Shown here piece after piece: positions 21,231 to 31,610 of a stretch of 64,000 nucleotides of DNA. The translations under genes were made by a program, and so were the position numbers. Where the stretch lies: positions 248,001 through 312,000 of the forward strand of contig NZ_JAPWDU010000002.1 in NCBI RefSeq assembly GCF_027257155.1. The letters are read 5' to 3'. This DNA comes from Cerasicoccus sp. TK19100. GTDB taxonomy: Bacteria; Verrucomicrobiota; Verrucomicrobiia; Opitutales; Cerasicoccaceae. Position 1 is the stretch's first letter; each line of letters opens with the position of its first letter. Below the pieces are notes generated by a model that made no database searches, was not told the origin of the DNA, and saw only the letters and a list, made by a program, of their open reading frames with translations.

Positions 21231-21258
21231 ACGATACACCCTATATATTGTGCGTATT
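21231..21258 (+). other. dif-like XerC/XerD site, right end of prophage B (hybrid site)
   Basis: The XerC-type arm TTGTGCGTATT (21248-21258) differs from the junction copy at one base; the centre is TATATA. The other arm, ACGATACACCC, is phage-like. It is the complement of the left hybrid: joining the left XerD arm with this XerC arm regenerates a good dif. Confidence 0.75.
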
Positions 21259-21345
21259 TGGGGCGCGTATGGTTGGTGTATTGAACTATATAGAACCTGC
21301 CGGACATCTGGGATTATCGATGATGTGCTGGCGTTCCCCGCGGAC

Positions 21346-22779
21346 TTATCTCGCGGGTCCCCAGCGATGGGAAAACGGATAAAAGATGAATGTGGCGCGT
21401 CCAATGACATCGTCTTCTGGCACCATGTTGACAGGAACGCCAGCTTCGGACTCCGCTGGCGTGAGCACCCAGTCTTGCTTGCCATAGCCCCAGAATCGAC
21501 TGTCCGAGCTGTGTGGCGAATTATCGCCCATCGCAAAATAGAAATCCTCGGGAATGCTAATGGTGTCTCCATCGGCCAGCCACGCAACATCGCGATACCC
21601 TGGATAGCCTTCCTCGCGCTTGGCATTGAGCTCAAATGCCTTAGCACCCTCGATTGGCTCTCCGTTACGAATCAAGGTATTGTCGGATACCTCTAGCTCG
21701 TCGCCAGGCACGCCGACCAGGCGCTTGATGTAATAACGCTCGTCCGGAACCGTATATTGTCCGGTGCCCGGTATGGCCTCTGTGCGCAAACCAGGAATGT
21801 TGTCCGTACGAAATACGATTGGCGAACCCACTTTCGGGCGGACGAAATTGTAGCTAAATCGGTCAACAAACAGCATATCACCGCTGTTCACGTTGAAATC
21901 CAGTATCGTGTCGCCCTCATTCAGCATGATCCCAGTATGGATCCAAAAAACGCCATAATCCTTCGCATCTCGGGTGATTTTGCCCTGGTTCTTGTAGTTA
22001 ATGAAGACCTGCGTGAGTCCGTAATCCAGCCAATCATAATCGGGGAACCAACTTTGAAGGATCACGTCTTCCAGCTCGAAATCTCCCGGTAAATCCATCG
22101 AAATGGCGGTTCCGCCAACCGCCAACCGGTAGCTGCTGGTAATCGTCTCGACCTTATTCAGAACGGGGATTTTGCCGCCAAGCATGGGCTCCTTGCTCTG
22201 GGTTTTCCATGGATGCGCGCGCAAGCCGTCAATACCCACCGGTGTTTGCTGGACGATAACGGGGATCATCAACTCTCCGCTGTTAGGCGCGGTGATATAG
22301 TGGTTGAAATCGCCAAAAATCGCCGCCGTTATGTTCTGAGTAGCGCCTAGAAAGGCGCGTGCCGGTAGCGATGGACGCGGCTCACTTGGCGGGTAAACGG
22401 TGGCGTTCAGCCCCGCGTAAGTCGGCCACATGGAGTTTGTGGGGATCTTGAACGGCTGGAAAAAATAAGTGCGCACGCCAATGGCCAAGACTACGGCGAT
22501 GATCACCATTTCCACGTTTTCATTACCAAAAGTGACCGGGTAAACCTTGCCACCGTGCTTCTTGAGCACCTTGTCCAGCGCGTCCTTGTTCTTGGTTAGC
22601 TCTTTCTCCGAGGCTTTTTCATCGAATGCCTTTTCGAGGTCGCTCTTAGCCTTGGCGATATCGGCCAGCGCGGCTTCGCTTAGCACGTCCCGTCGATAGC
22701 ACACGACCTTGTGGGCGTGGCTGAGCATCATGCGGCACTCTTTGCGCAGTTTTTTAGTTTTATTGCCGAGGAACCACAT
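21346..22779 (-). CDS. lepB: signal peptidase I
   Basis: 477 residues, far longer than the roughly 250-320 of most family members. An N-terminal helical part (1-80) precedes a membrane anchor (about 90-103) and the serine box PTNSMWPT (Ser116); the lysine box YYIKRLVGVPGDE lies near 350 and GDNSPHSSDSRFWG near 435. The region between the boxes carries an insertion of about 200 residues, as also known from Bacteroidetes- and Verrucomicrobia-type enzymes. It removes signal peptides at the outer face of the inner membrane. It is 12 bp downstream of lepA and the first host gene right of the prophages. Confidence 0.9.
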   Translation of the reverse strand: MWFLGNKTKKLRKECRMMLSHAHKVVCYRRDVLSEAALADIAKAKSDLEKAFDEKASEKELTKNKDALDKVLKKHGGKVYPVTFGNENVEMVIIAVVLAIGVRTYFFQPFKIPTNSMWPTYAGLNATVYPPSEPRPSLPARAFLGATQNITAAIFGDFNHYITAPNSGELMIPVIVQQTPVGIDGLRAHPWKTQSKEPMLGGKIPVLNKVETITSSYRLAVGGTAISMDLPGDFELEDVILQSWFPDYDWLDYGLTQVFINYKNQGKITRDAKDYGVFWIHTGIMLNEGDTILDFNVNSGDMLFVDRFSYNFVRPKVGSPIVFRTDNIPGLRTEAIPGTGQYTVPDERYYIKRLVGVPGDELEVSDNTLIRNGEPIEGAKAFELNAKREEGYPGYRDVAWLADGDTISIPEDFYFAMGDNSPHSSDSRFWGYGKQDWVLTPAESEAGVPVNMVPEDDVIGRATFIFYPFSHRWGPAR

Positions 22780-22791
22780 GCTTGAGCCGGA

Positions 22792-24591
<1,800 letters not shown>

Positions 24592-24598
24592 ATGGGCC

Positions 24599-25504
24599 TT
24601 AGGCAGGCAAATCGGCAAACTCACTCAGTGAGGTAACGGTGGCGTCGCGGTCGATGCGCTTGGCCAGGCCGGCCAGCGTGCCGCCAGGGCCGCACTCGTA
24701 GAAATCTGTCATGCCCAGGGCGACGAGGCCGCGGAAACAATCCTCCCAGCGCACGGCCGAGACGACCTGCTTCACGAGGGCTTGCTTGATCTCGCTCGGG
24801 TCACTGATTTGCTGGCCGGTGGTATTGGTAAAGACCGGCATCGACGGCGCGGCGAAATCCTTACTGGCGAGGAATGACTCAAAGGCGTCGGCAGCGGGCT
24901 GCATCAGACGGCTGTGGTAGGCACCGGCGACGTTGAGCGGAATCGCGCGCTTAAAACCGGCGTCCTGAGCCGCGGCTGTAGCATTGGCGATCTTGTCCTT
25001 GTCGCCAGATAGAACGGTCTGCCCGGGGCAATTTAAATTGGCCACGTCGACATCGTGCGCCTGGGCGAGGTCATATGCGCCCTGCAAATCACCGCCCAGC
25101 AGGCTGGTCATGCCGCCGTTGGTTGCCTCGCAGGCTTCCTGCATCAGCGCGCCGCGCTTGGCCACGATTTCGAGGCCGGTCGCGAAGTCGAATACACCCG
25201 CCAGATGCAGCGCGGTCAACTCACCAAGGCTCAGGCCCGCAGCGCCGCCAATTTCGGGCAGCTTGCCCTGCTCGCGGAGCGCGGCGACCACGGCGATGCC
25301 ATGCACATAAAGCGCCGGTTGGCAGACGCGGGTTTCGGTCAGCGTTTCAGTCGGTCCTTCGAAGCAGGCAGCGGTTAAATCCCAGCCAAGCACCTCGTTG
25401 GCTTGTTCGAATACCTGCTTGGCGGCACCGCTGTTTTCGCACAGGGACTTGCCCATGCCGACCGCTTGCGCGCCTTGTCCTGAAAAAATGAATGCTACTG
25501 CCAT
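24599..25504 (-). CDS. fabD: malonyl-CoA:ACP transacylase
   Basis: 301 residues. FSGQGAQ at the start, nucleophile motif GLSLGEL (Ser92; the usual GHSLGE has changed His to Leu), and His196 in GAYHSRLM. It loads malonyl groups onto ACP for fatty-acid synthesis. It ends 8 bp before the lepA start and shares the operon with lepA and lepB. Confidence 0.92.
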   Translation of the reverse strand: MAVAFIFSGQGAQAVGMGKSLCENSGAAKQVFEQANEVLGWDLTAACFEGPTETLTETRVCQPALYVHGIAVVAALREQGKLPEIGGAAGLSLGELTALHLAGVFDFATGLEIVAKRGALMQEACEATNGGMTSLLGGDLQGAYDLAQAHDVDVANLNCPGQTVLSGDKDKIANATAAAQDAGFKRAIPLNVAGAYHSRLMQPAADAFESFLASKDFAAPSMPVFTNTTGQQISDPSEIKQALVKQVVSAVRWEDCFRGLVALGMTDFYECGPGGTLAGLAKRIDRDATVTSLSEFADLPA

Positions 25505-25662
25505 AAGGGGAAGAGCATTTCACGGATATAGCGGCGTAAGGAAAGAATAAAAAGCAATCGCCGTGCCGGAAATAGTGATTCGGGGCGGATTTACTGCGAG
25601 ATTCTCTCAGTATGGGGCGGATGTTACGCTAGTGAGATGAAGCTATGGATGGGATCATCCCT

Positions 25663-25983
25663 TTAGTTGGCCATTTTGATTTTTAAAATCCCTTCGGAAA
25701 TCTCTGCAAATATCTCGTCGGATATACCTTCGATAAAATCGTTACCAAACCATTTCCCGAATTCCTCCCTTACTACGAGCTCAATATCCTCACTTGTGTT
25801 CAAATTCATAACCCTCGGTAGGATAGTATCCACTTCAGGTTCATACTCATCCGTATTATCCCCAAAATTTATGTCCATCGGGTCGATGTCGAACAACAGA
25901 GAGGACATCAAACTGTAAGTCTCGGCAAATTCTAATTTTATTTGGCAGCGCGTTTCTATGATTTGCTCTCTATCTGATTTCAT
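25663..25983 (-). CDS. small acidic protein of unknown function
   Basis: 106 residues, acidic, with alternating helices (MKSDREQIIETRCQIKLEF, DIELVVREEFGKWFG). Its codon use is clearly AT-richer than that of fabD and pilT on either side, which suggests acquisition. I do not recognise a family; small orphan immunity-type proteins look similar, but that is a guess. Confidence 0.5.
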   Translation of the reverse strand: MKSDREQIIETRCQIKLEFAETYSLMSSLLFDIDPMDINFGDNTDEYEPEVDTILPRVMNLNTSEDIELVVREEFGKWFGNDFIEGISDEIFAEISEGILKIKMAN

Positions 25984-26033
25984 TCAATAAATTGATCGGC
26001 AATATTGGCGCAGACCTACCTAGTAGCCAACCC

Positions 26034-27140
26034 CTACCCGACCAAACCGCCGGTGCTCAGGAAGATGCCCTTCAGGTTCATTTCGAGGGCCTTCGGGTTT
26101 GGCGAGGCTTGGAGGCCGTCGGCCTTGGAGACGAGACCCGCTTTAATGAGGCGGTAAAGGTCGCGGTTGAAGGACTTGGAGCCGGATTCGTCGTTGCCGT
26201 CGATGACGCCGTTGATCTTCTGGAATTCGCCGTCCTCGATGACGGTTCGGCCCAGGCTGTCGATCACGAACAGCTCCACACACGGGACGCGACCGCCCTC
26301 GATGCCGGGGATCAGCTTTTGCGTGATCGTGCCGCGGAGCGTGCTGGCGATCTGGCGACGCATGGAATGCTGCTGCTCAACCGGGAAGAATTCAAACAAA
26401 CGCTGGACGGCCTGTTGCGCGCTACCGGCGTGCAGGGTGCCAAATACAAGGTGACCCGTTTCCGCCGCGTGGAGCGCCGTTTCGAAGGTGCTCTTGTCAC
26501 GCATTTCACCAATGAGGATCACGTCCGGGTCCTGGCGAAGCACCGCCTTGAGGCCGTGGTGGAAGGTCGGCGCGTCGATACCGATTTCGCGCTGGTTAAA
26601 GACCGATTTTTTATCCGTGTAGTTGAATTCGATCGGGTCTTCCAGGGTGACAATGTGCTTGTCGTAATTCTCGTTGATGTAGTCCAGCATCGCCGCGAGC
26701 GTGGAGCTCTTACCGGAGCCGGTCGCACCGCAGACCAGCACAATGCCGTCGCGGTGGAGGCAGAATTTCTTAAACTGGTCGGGATCATGGTTGAGATCCT
26801 CGAAGGTCGGCGGAGTGTCCTTAACGTGACGGAAGACCACGCTCGGCACACCGCGCTGGTAAAAGCCGTTGACACGAAACCGGCCCAGGCCGAGCTCTTC
26901 GAGGTCGTAACAATAGTCGACCTGGTTGTCGTTCTTCCAGCTTTCGTAAAATTGCTCCGGCACACTTTGCTCGATAAATTCGAGAATCTGGTCGTGGCTC
27001 AGCGGGTCCATGTCTACGGGCTCCAGGTGGCCGTGAAGGCGCAGATAGGCCGGTTTTTCCGTCTTAATGTGGATGTCACTGGCGCCGTTTTCGACGGCCA
27101 ATTGCAGGAGGCTATTAAATAATTCGATGGACTCGGACAT
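26034..27140 (-). CDS. pilT: PilT/PilU-type pilus retraction ATPase
   Basis: 368 residues. N-terminal ASDIHI, Walker A GATGSGKSS, Asp box TLEDPIEF, Walker B DVILIGEMRD and His box ETGHLVFGTLHA are all present. The PilT C-terminal AIRNLIRE motif is not evident, so this could be a PilU-like paralogue. It disassembles type IV pili during twitching. Type IV pili are frequent filamentous-phage receptors, which makes its position 5 kb from two inovirus prophages noteworthy. It is divergent from dapA. Confidence 0.9.
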   Translation of the reverse strand: MSESIELFNSLLQLAVENGASDIHIKTEKPAYLRLHGHLEPVDMDPLSHDQILEFIEQSVPEQFYESWKNDNQVDYCYDLEELGLGRFRVNGFYQRGVPSVVFRHVKDTPPTFEDLNHDPDQFKKFCLHRDGIVLVCGATGSGKSSTLAAMLDYINENYDKHIVTLEDPIEFNYTDKKSVFNQREIGIDAPTFHHGLKAVLRQDPDVILIGEMRDKSTFETALHAAETGHLVFGTLHAGSAQQAVQRLFEFFPVEQQHSMRRQIASTLRGTITQKLIPGIEGGRVPCVELFVIDSLGRTVIEDGEFQKINGVIDGNDESGSKSFNRDLYRLIKAGLVSKADGLQASPNPKALEMNLKGIFLSTGGLVG

Positions 27141-27237
27141 GGCGTAAAGTTGAGTTTAGCAGAATACCATTGTCATAGGCGGCTCCTTGGCAATAAGTAG
27201 CCGCAAAATCAGGAAAAAGTTTAATCAGGAACCTCGA

Positions 27238-28131
27238 ATGAACACAACCCAATTCTATGGCGTTCACACAGCGCTGGTTACACCAATGCAGGAAGATGGA
27301 GCCGTCGCCTACGACGAGCTCGCGGCATTGGTCGAACGACAAGTCGCTGAAGGCATTAACGGCCTCGTCGCGGTCGGCACGACGGGCGAGTCCCCCACCC
27401 TCGACCACGATGAGCACAGCCAGGTGATCCAAACCGTGGCCTCCGCCGCCGCTGGCAAAGTCCCGGTGCTCGCCGGTACGGGCTCCAACTCGACCACCGA
27501 GGCCGTCTCGCTGACCAAGCGCGCCGCCGCCAATGACGGCGTGACGGGCATGCTCGTCGTCGCCCCGTACTACAACAAGCCCAGCGCCGAGGGCCTGTTC
27601 CGCCACTTCAGCGAGATCGCTGAGTCCACGGACAAGCCGATCATTCTTTACTCAATTCCCGGCCGCTGCGGCATCGACATCCCGGTCGACGTCTGCGCCC
27701 GCCTGTTCGAGAAGTTCCCGCACGTTTGCGGCATCAAGGAAGCTGGCGGCCAGGCCAGCCGCGTGGCCGAGCTCGTGCAAAAGCTGGGCAGCGACTACCT
27801 GATCCTGTCCGGCGACGACAGCCTCACCCTGCCCTTCATGTCCTTTGGCGCGAAGGGCGTGATCAGCGTCGCGTCGAACTTCGTGGTCAAGGAGCTCGTG
27901 GAAATGGTCCAGCTCTGCCTGAAGAACGACTTCATCGCCGCCGATCAAATTAACCGCCGCTTCCAGCCGCTGTTCGGCGACCTCTTCATCCAGCCCAACC
28001 CTGTCCCCTGCAAGGTGGCCATGCAAAAGCTGGGCATCATTTCCACCGCCGCCGTCCGCCTGCCGCTCTGTGAAATGACGGACGAAACCCAGGCAAAGCT
28101 GCTGGCAACCTTGGAGCAAGCAGGCTTATAA
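27238..28131 (+). CDS. dapA: 4-hydroxy-tetrahydrodipicolinate synthase
   Basis: 297 residues from the ATG at 27238. GTTGESPTL, VLAGTGSN, the tyrosine segment VVAPYYNKPS and the Schiff-base lysine segment VCGIKEAGG are present. It condenses pyruvate and aspartate semialdehyde, the first committed step to lysine and diaminopimelate. Followed by dapB after a repeat-bearing gap of about 105 bp. Confidence 0.95.
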   Translation: MNTTQFYGVHTALVTPMQEDGAVAYDELAALVERQVAEGINGLVAVGTTGESPTLDHDEHSQVIQTVASAAAGKVPVLAGTGSNSTTEAVSLTKRAAANDGVTGMLVVAPYYNKPSAEGLFRHFSEIAESTDKPIILYSIPGRCGIDIPVDVCARLFEKFPHVCGIKEAGGQASRVAELVQKLGSDYLILSGDDSLTLPFMSFGAKGVISVASNFVVKELVEMVQLCLKNDFIAADQINRRFQPLFGDLFIQPNPVPCKVAMQKLGIISTAAVRLPLCEMTDETQAKLLATLEQAGL

Positions 28132-28141
28132 ATTATCAAAG

Positions 28142-28200
28142 GTCGATTATCATTTTTCAGTTATCAATTAAGAAGATGCTTCTATCCACTGATAATCGAC
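28142..28200. repeat. 11-bp inverted repeat between dapA and dapB
   Basis: GTCGATTATCA (28142-28152) and TGATAATCGAC (28190-28200), exact, in an AT-rich gap inside the lysine operon. It could attenuate dapB or be a small dispersed repeat. Confidence 0.5.
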
Positions 28201-28235
28201 ACCCGACAACTGACCATTGAAAATTAATTAGCATC

Positions 28236-28970
28236 ATGGCGTTAAACATTTTACTCGTCGGAGCCCGTGGCCGCATGGGCCAGGCCATCAGCAAAGCAGC
28301 CGTCGATTGCGACGCAGTCATCCTAGCGGCTTGCGATCAGGGCGACAGCCCGGAAAAGCACATTGCCGAGTGCGATGTGATTATCGACTTCTCCTTTCAT
28401 GAAGTGACTCCCGTCCTCGCAGAACTCGCCGCCAAGCACGGCAAGCCGATGGTCATTGGTGCCACCGGACATACTGCCGAGGAGCGCGCCACCGTGCTGG
28501 CTGCGGCAGAAAAAATCCCCATGGTCTGGGCGGGCAACTTCTCTATCGGCGTGAACGTGCTGTTCCACCTGGTCGGCAAGGCGGCGAAGCTGCTCTCTTC
28601 CGAATATGAGCCGGAGATCATCGAGATGCACCACCACAGCAAGATCGACGCCCCCAGCGGCACCGCTGAGCGCCTCATCGAGCAAGTCCTGGAAAACCGT
28701 GGCCTGACCCGTGAAAACGTCCAACACGGCCGTGAGGGCAACATCGGCGCACGCCCGCAAAACGAAGTCGGCGTACATGCCGTCCGCGGCGGCAGCATTG
28801 TGGGTGACCACGAGGTGCTCTTTGCCGGCCCGTTCGAGCGCATTTCCCTCAGCCACCACGCCGAAGACCGCGGCATCTTCGCCCGCGGTGCCATCCGCGC
28901 CGGCCACTGGGTGTTGGGCCAGACACCCGGCGTCTACAACATGGAAGACGTCCTCGGCCTCCGCGACTAG
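28236..28970 (+). CDS. dapB: 4-hydroxy-tetrahydrodipicolinate reductase
   Basis: 244 residues. N-terminal nucleotide site VGARGRMGQ, then DFSFHEVT, GATGHT, the catalytic EIMEMHHHSKIDAPSGTA-like region (here EMHHHSKIDAPSG) and a closing GHWVLGQTPGVY. It reduces the dapA product with NAD(P)H. Same strand as dapA, probably co-transcribed. Confidence 0.95.
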   Translation: MALNILLVGARGRMGQAISKAAVDCDAVILAACDQGDSPEKHIAECDVIIDFSFHEVTPVLAELAAKHGKPMVIGATGHTAEERATVLAAAEKIPMVWAGNFSIGVNVLFHLVGKAAKLLSSEYEPEIIEMHHHSKIDAPSGTAERLIEQVLENRGLTRENVQHGREGNIGARPQNEVGVHAVRGGSIVGDHEVLFAGPFERISLSHHAEDRGIFARGAIRAGHWVLGQTPGVYNMEDVLGLRD

Positions 28971-29029
28971 CCAGCCTCCGGCTGGACAGCTAGATTTGTG
29001 CAGTGCGCAAATGGCTTATCCAACTCTTT

Positions 29030-29125
29030 AAGGTAGGGCGCAGTCTCCAGACAAGCCGCCAGCATCAGAGTGGCATCGAAACCAACAGTACGCTGACGGC
29101 TTGTCTGGAGACTGCGCCCTACCTT
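29030..29125. repeat. long hairpin repeat between dapB and ruvA, terminator-like
   Basis: The 28-29-bp arms 29030-29058 and 29097-29125 are exact inverted copies (start AGGTAGGGCGCAGTCTCC) with a 38-base loop and are followed by TTTTTG and TTTTT. It would end dapB transcripts and is probably one member of a dispersed REP-like family. Confidence 0.8.
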
Positions 29126-29173
29126 TTTGTTTTTAGCTTTGTCTCCCCCGCACCTTTTTGACGCAATCAGTGC

Positions 29174-29785
29174 ATGATCGCTTACCTCCAGGGAAAAGTC
29201 GCGGATGCGACGCCGATTAGCGCCATTATTGACGTCAATGGCGTCGGGTATTTTTTGACCGTGCCGGTGACGACGGCGGAGAAGCTGCCCGGCATCGGGC
29301 AGGAAACGAAGGTCTGGACGGTCGCGGTTTACCGGGAGGATTCGGCGGCGCTGTATGGCTTTGCCAGTACGGATGAGCGCGATTTCTTCCGCCTGTTGAT
29401 GGAGAAAGTGTCCGGCATCGGCCCGAAGACCGCGATCAGCATCCTCAGCAAGCTCAGCGTGCCGATGCTGCGGCAGACGATTGCCAATGGCGATGTGGGC
29501 GTGCTCTCGAAGTGCCCGGGCATTGGCAAAAAGACCGCCGAGCGGCTGATTGTGGAACTGAAGGACAAGGTCGGAATGATTGGCTCGGCCACGGCCGGCA
29601 GCAGCGCTCCGGGTAACGCTTCCAATGAGGCACCGGTTGCGTCCTCGAATATCATGGATGCCGTCGCCGCGCTGATGGCTCTGGGTTACAAAGCTGACGC
29701 GGCGGATAAATCCGTCCGCAAGGCCGCAGGCAAACTTGGCGACGACGCCTCCACCGAAGAGCTGATCCGCGCCGCGCTTTCGTAG
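29174..29785 (+). CDS. ruvA: Holliday junction helicase subunit RuvA
   Basis: 203 residues. MIAYLQGKV start, an OB domain with VNGVGYFL, helix-hairpin-helix motifs KVSGIGPKTA and KCPGIGKKTAERL, an acidic linker and a C-terminal UBA-like domain (MDAVAALMALGY) that contacts RuvB. It binds four-way junctions for branch migration. No ruvB or ruvC is in the window. Confidence 0.95.
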   Translation: MIAYLQGKVADATPISAIIDVNGVGYFLTVPVTTAEKLPGIGQETKVWTVAVYREDSAALYGFASTDERDFFRLLMEKVSGIGPKTAISILSKLSVPMLRQTIANGDVGVLSKCPGIGKKTAERLIVELKDKVGMIGSATAGSSAPGNASNEAPVASSNIMDAVAALMALGYKADAADKSVRKAAGKLGDDASTEELIRAALS

Positions 29786-29850
29786 CAATTACCTGCCGGG
29801 CGTCGGATGGTGTGATCCGACTCTGCATGATGGATAACGCCCCGGCATTG

Positions 29851-30012
29851 AAAAGCCCCATTAGGCTTTTCAAAAACAACAACACTGCTGTTGCACCAAC
29901 ACAGCAGGCTATGTTGAGGAAACAACAGTGCCTATGTTGCCCAAACAACAGTAGTGGCTTTTTCGAAACACAGCATAGGGCTTTTTGGAAAAGCCCCAGT
30001 AGTCTTTTTGGA
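29851..30012. repeat. array of about 23-nt modular units (copy 1, ruvA-glgA gap)
   Basis: Seven or eight consecutive units of 22-24 nt, each starting with AAAAGCC or AAACAACA-like words and ending with GGCTTTT or TGTTG-like words. Examples: AAAAGCCCCATTAGGCTTTT (29851) and AAACAACAGTAGTGGCTTTT (29943). The words pair within or between units, so the array can fold. It lies between convergent genes and may end both transcripts. Unit order matches the copy at 62433-62570. There are no unique spacers, hence it is not a CRISPR. Confidence 0.75.
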
Positions 30013-30074
30013 AAACACCTGGCCTCGCTCGAAAACTGAGCCGTTGGCATGTGCTTTACGCCGAGGGCGATCGC

Positions 30075-31592
30075 TTAGACCGGCTTCTTCCAGGGCGTAA
30101 GCGTGAGACCGGATTGGAGGCCGAGGCCGCGCAGACGGGTTTGCACCGCCCATTGGAAGACCTCTTCGTATTTGGCTGCGGATTGCTCCCAGCCGAGGTC
30201 TTGGGTCATGGCGTTTTGGCGCATTTTGCGGATCTCGTCCGGGTGGTCCCACCAGGTGGCGTTGGCCCAGCCGATGGTGTAGTAAAGCGCGTGGGCGCTG
30301 GACTCATGGAAACGGAACCCCGTGCCTTCGCCGCGGCCAGGGTTGTATTGCTGCACGCTGTCGACGAGCCCGCCGGTTTCGCGGACGATGGGCAGCGTGC
30401 CGTAGGCCATGGAATACATCTGGTTCAGGCCGCAGGGCTCGAAGCGGCTCGGCATGACAAAGAAGTCGCTGCCCGCCTCAATCAGGTGGGATTTCTGGTT
30501 GTTATAGCCGATGTAGACCCCCATGCGGCCTGGGTAGCGCGCGGCGAGCTCATTGAACCACTTCTCCTGGCCCGGATCACCGGAGCCGAGAACGACGATT
30601 TGCAGGTTCATGTCGTTCATCAGGCCGGGAATGATCTCGGCAAAGAGATCGAGCCCCTTCTGGTCATAGAGGCGCGCAATAGCGGAAAATATCGGCACTT
30701 CGGGCTTTGGTTCGAGGCCAAAAGCTAGCTGCAGCTCCTTTTTGCAAATGTCTTTGCCCGCCATTTTCTTGGCGGTGAAACAGGCCGGGATAAAGGGATC
30801 GGTGGCGGGGTTCCAGGCGTCGGTGTCGATGCCGTTGAGGATGCCAATCAGGTCCGCCGAGCGATAACGCAGGACACTGTCGAGGCCGCAGCCGTATTCC
30901 GGGCCTTGGATCTCGCGCGAGTAATGCGGGCTGACGGTCGTGAGCTTCGTCGAGTGAAACAGCGCCGCCTTCATCATGTTGACCGCGCCCTGGTGCTCCA
31001 GATTGTCCGGCGTGAAGAGCGATTGCGGCAGCCCGGCGAAGTCCAGCAGCTCGCGCCCGGCGCGCCCCTGATGTTGCAGGTTGTGAATCGTAAACACGCT
31101 GGCTGCGCGGTGCAGCGGCGTCTGGGCCTCGGTGGTGTTCAGGTAAACCGGCAGCAGACCGACGCCCCAGTCGTGGCAGTGAATGACGTCGGGCCACCAC
31201 TGAAAAGCGTGGCAAAAGTCGATCGCCGCACGACACAGGAAGGTGAAGCGTTCGGGGTTGCTCGCACCACCGTCGTAGATACCGCCGCCGAAATATTCGT
31301 TAAACTCGATAAAATAGACCTCGGCATCGGACTGCGGGTAGATCGTTTTCCAGAGCTGGGAATATTCACTGCGTCCCCAGCCAAGATGGACTCCGAAGGC
31401 CACCGGGAGCTTTTCCCAGCCTTCTTTTTCCGCATCGAGCATGCCGTATTTGGGGCAGAGCGTTTTTACCTCGTGCCCGGCGCGGCTCATTTCTTTGGTA
31501 ATGGCACCGGCAACATCAGCCAGCCCCCCCACTTTCGCGTAGGGCGCCAATTCCGGCGCGACTTGCAGTATCTTCAGTCGGCGGTTCTCCAT
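30075..31592 (-). CDS. glgA: glycogen synthase
   Basis: 505 residues. N-terminal ADP-glucose site in PYAKVGGLADV, HCHDWGVG, the C-terminal domain with PSRFEPCGLNQMYSMAYGTLPIVRETGGL. This is a GT5 family enzyme that extends alpha-1,4-glucan from ADP-glucose. It stands alone here, with no glgC or glgB near. Confidence 0.93.
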   Translation of the reverse strand: MENRRLKILQVAPELAPYAKVGGLADVAGAITKEMSRAGHEVKTLCPKYGMLDAEKEGWEKLPVAFGVHLGWGRSEYSQLWKTIYPQSDAEVYFIEFNEYFGGGIYDGGASNPERFTFLCRAAIDFCHAFQWWPDVIHCHDWGVGLLPVYLNTTEAQTPLHRAASVFTIHNLQHQGRAGRELLDFAGLPQSLFTPDNLEHQGAVNMMKAALFHSTKLTTVSPHYSREIQGPEYGCGLDSVLRYRSADLIGILNGIDTDAWNPATDPFIPACFTAKKMAGKDICKKELQLAFGLEPKPEVPIFSAIARLYDQKGLDLFAEIIPGLMNDMNLQIVVLGSGDPGQEKWFNELAARYPGRMGVYIGYNNQKSHLIEAGSDFFVMPSRFEPCGLNQMYSMAYGTLPIVRETGGLVDSVQQYNPGRGEGTGFRFHESSAHALYYTIGWANATWWDHPDEIRKMRQNAMTQDLGWEQSAAKYEEVFQWAVQTRLRGLGLQSGLTLTPWKKPV

Positions 31593-31610
31593 GCAGTCAG
31601 AATCAGTAAA

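Larger units (their letters stand above)
13375..21241 (+). mobile_element. inovirus prophage B (about 7.87 kb)
   Basis: A second, different filamentous-phage genome, coded mostly on the plus strand and back to back with prophage A. Order: ribbon-helix-helix gene and membrane protein (minus), three early genes, HUH Rep, SSB, hairpin, small gene, coat, hairpin, tiny gene, pIII-pVI fusion, tiny membrane gene, Zot, then a minus-strand gene, a 210-bp nested inverted repeat and a last small gene. There is no integrase. Open frames are intact throughout. Confidence 0.85.

Noticed and set aside
21092-21382. Plus-strand gene across the right att site
   Set aside because: The frame overlaps the conserved last gene of phage B, crosses the dif-like site and runs into lepB; no coding support.
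25992-27122. A 376-codon open frame on the plus strand
   Set aside because: It is antisense to pilT over its full length and shows no family features; the pilT motifs on the other strand are unambiguous.
29851-30012. CRISPR array
   Set aside because: Units of about 23 nt follow each other without spacers, vary in sequence and are palindromic; no cas gene is present.
30051-30728. Plus-strand gene opposite glgA
   Set aside because: Antisense shadow in high-GC coding DNA; glgA motifs lie on the other strand.
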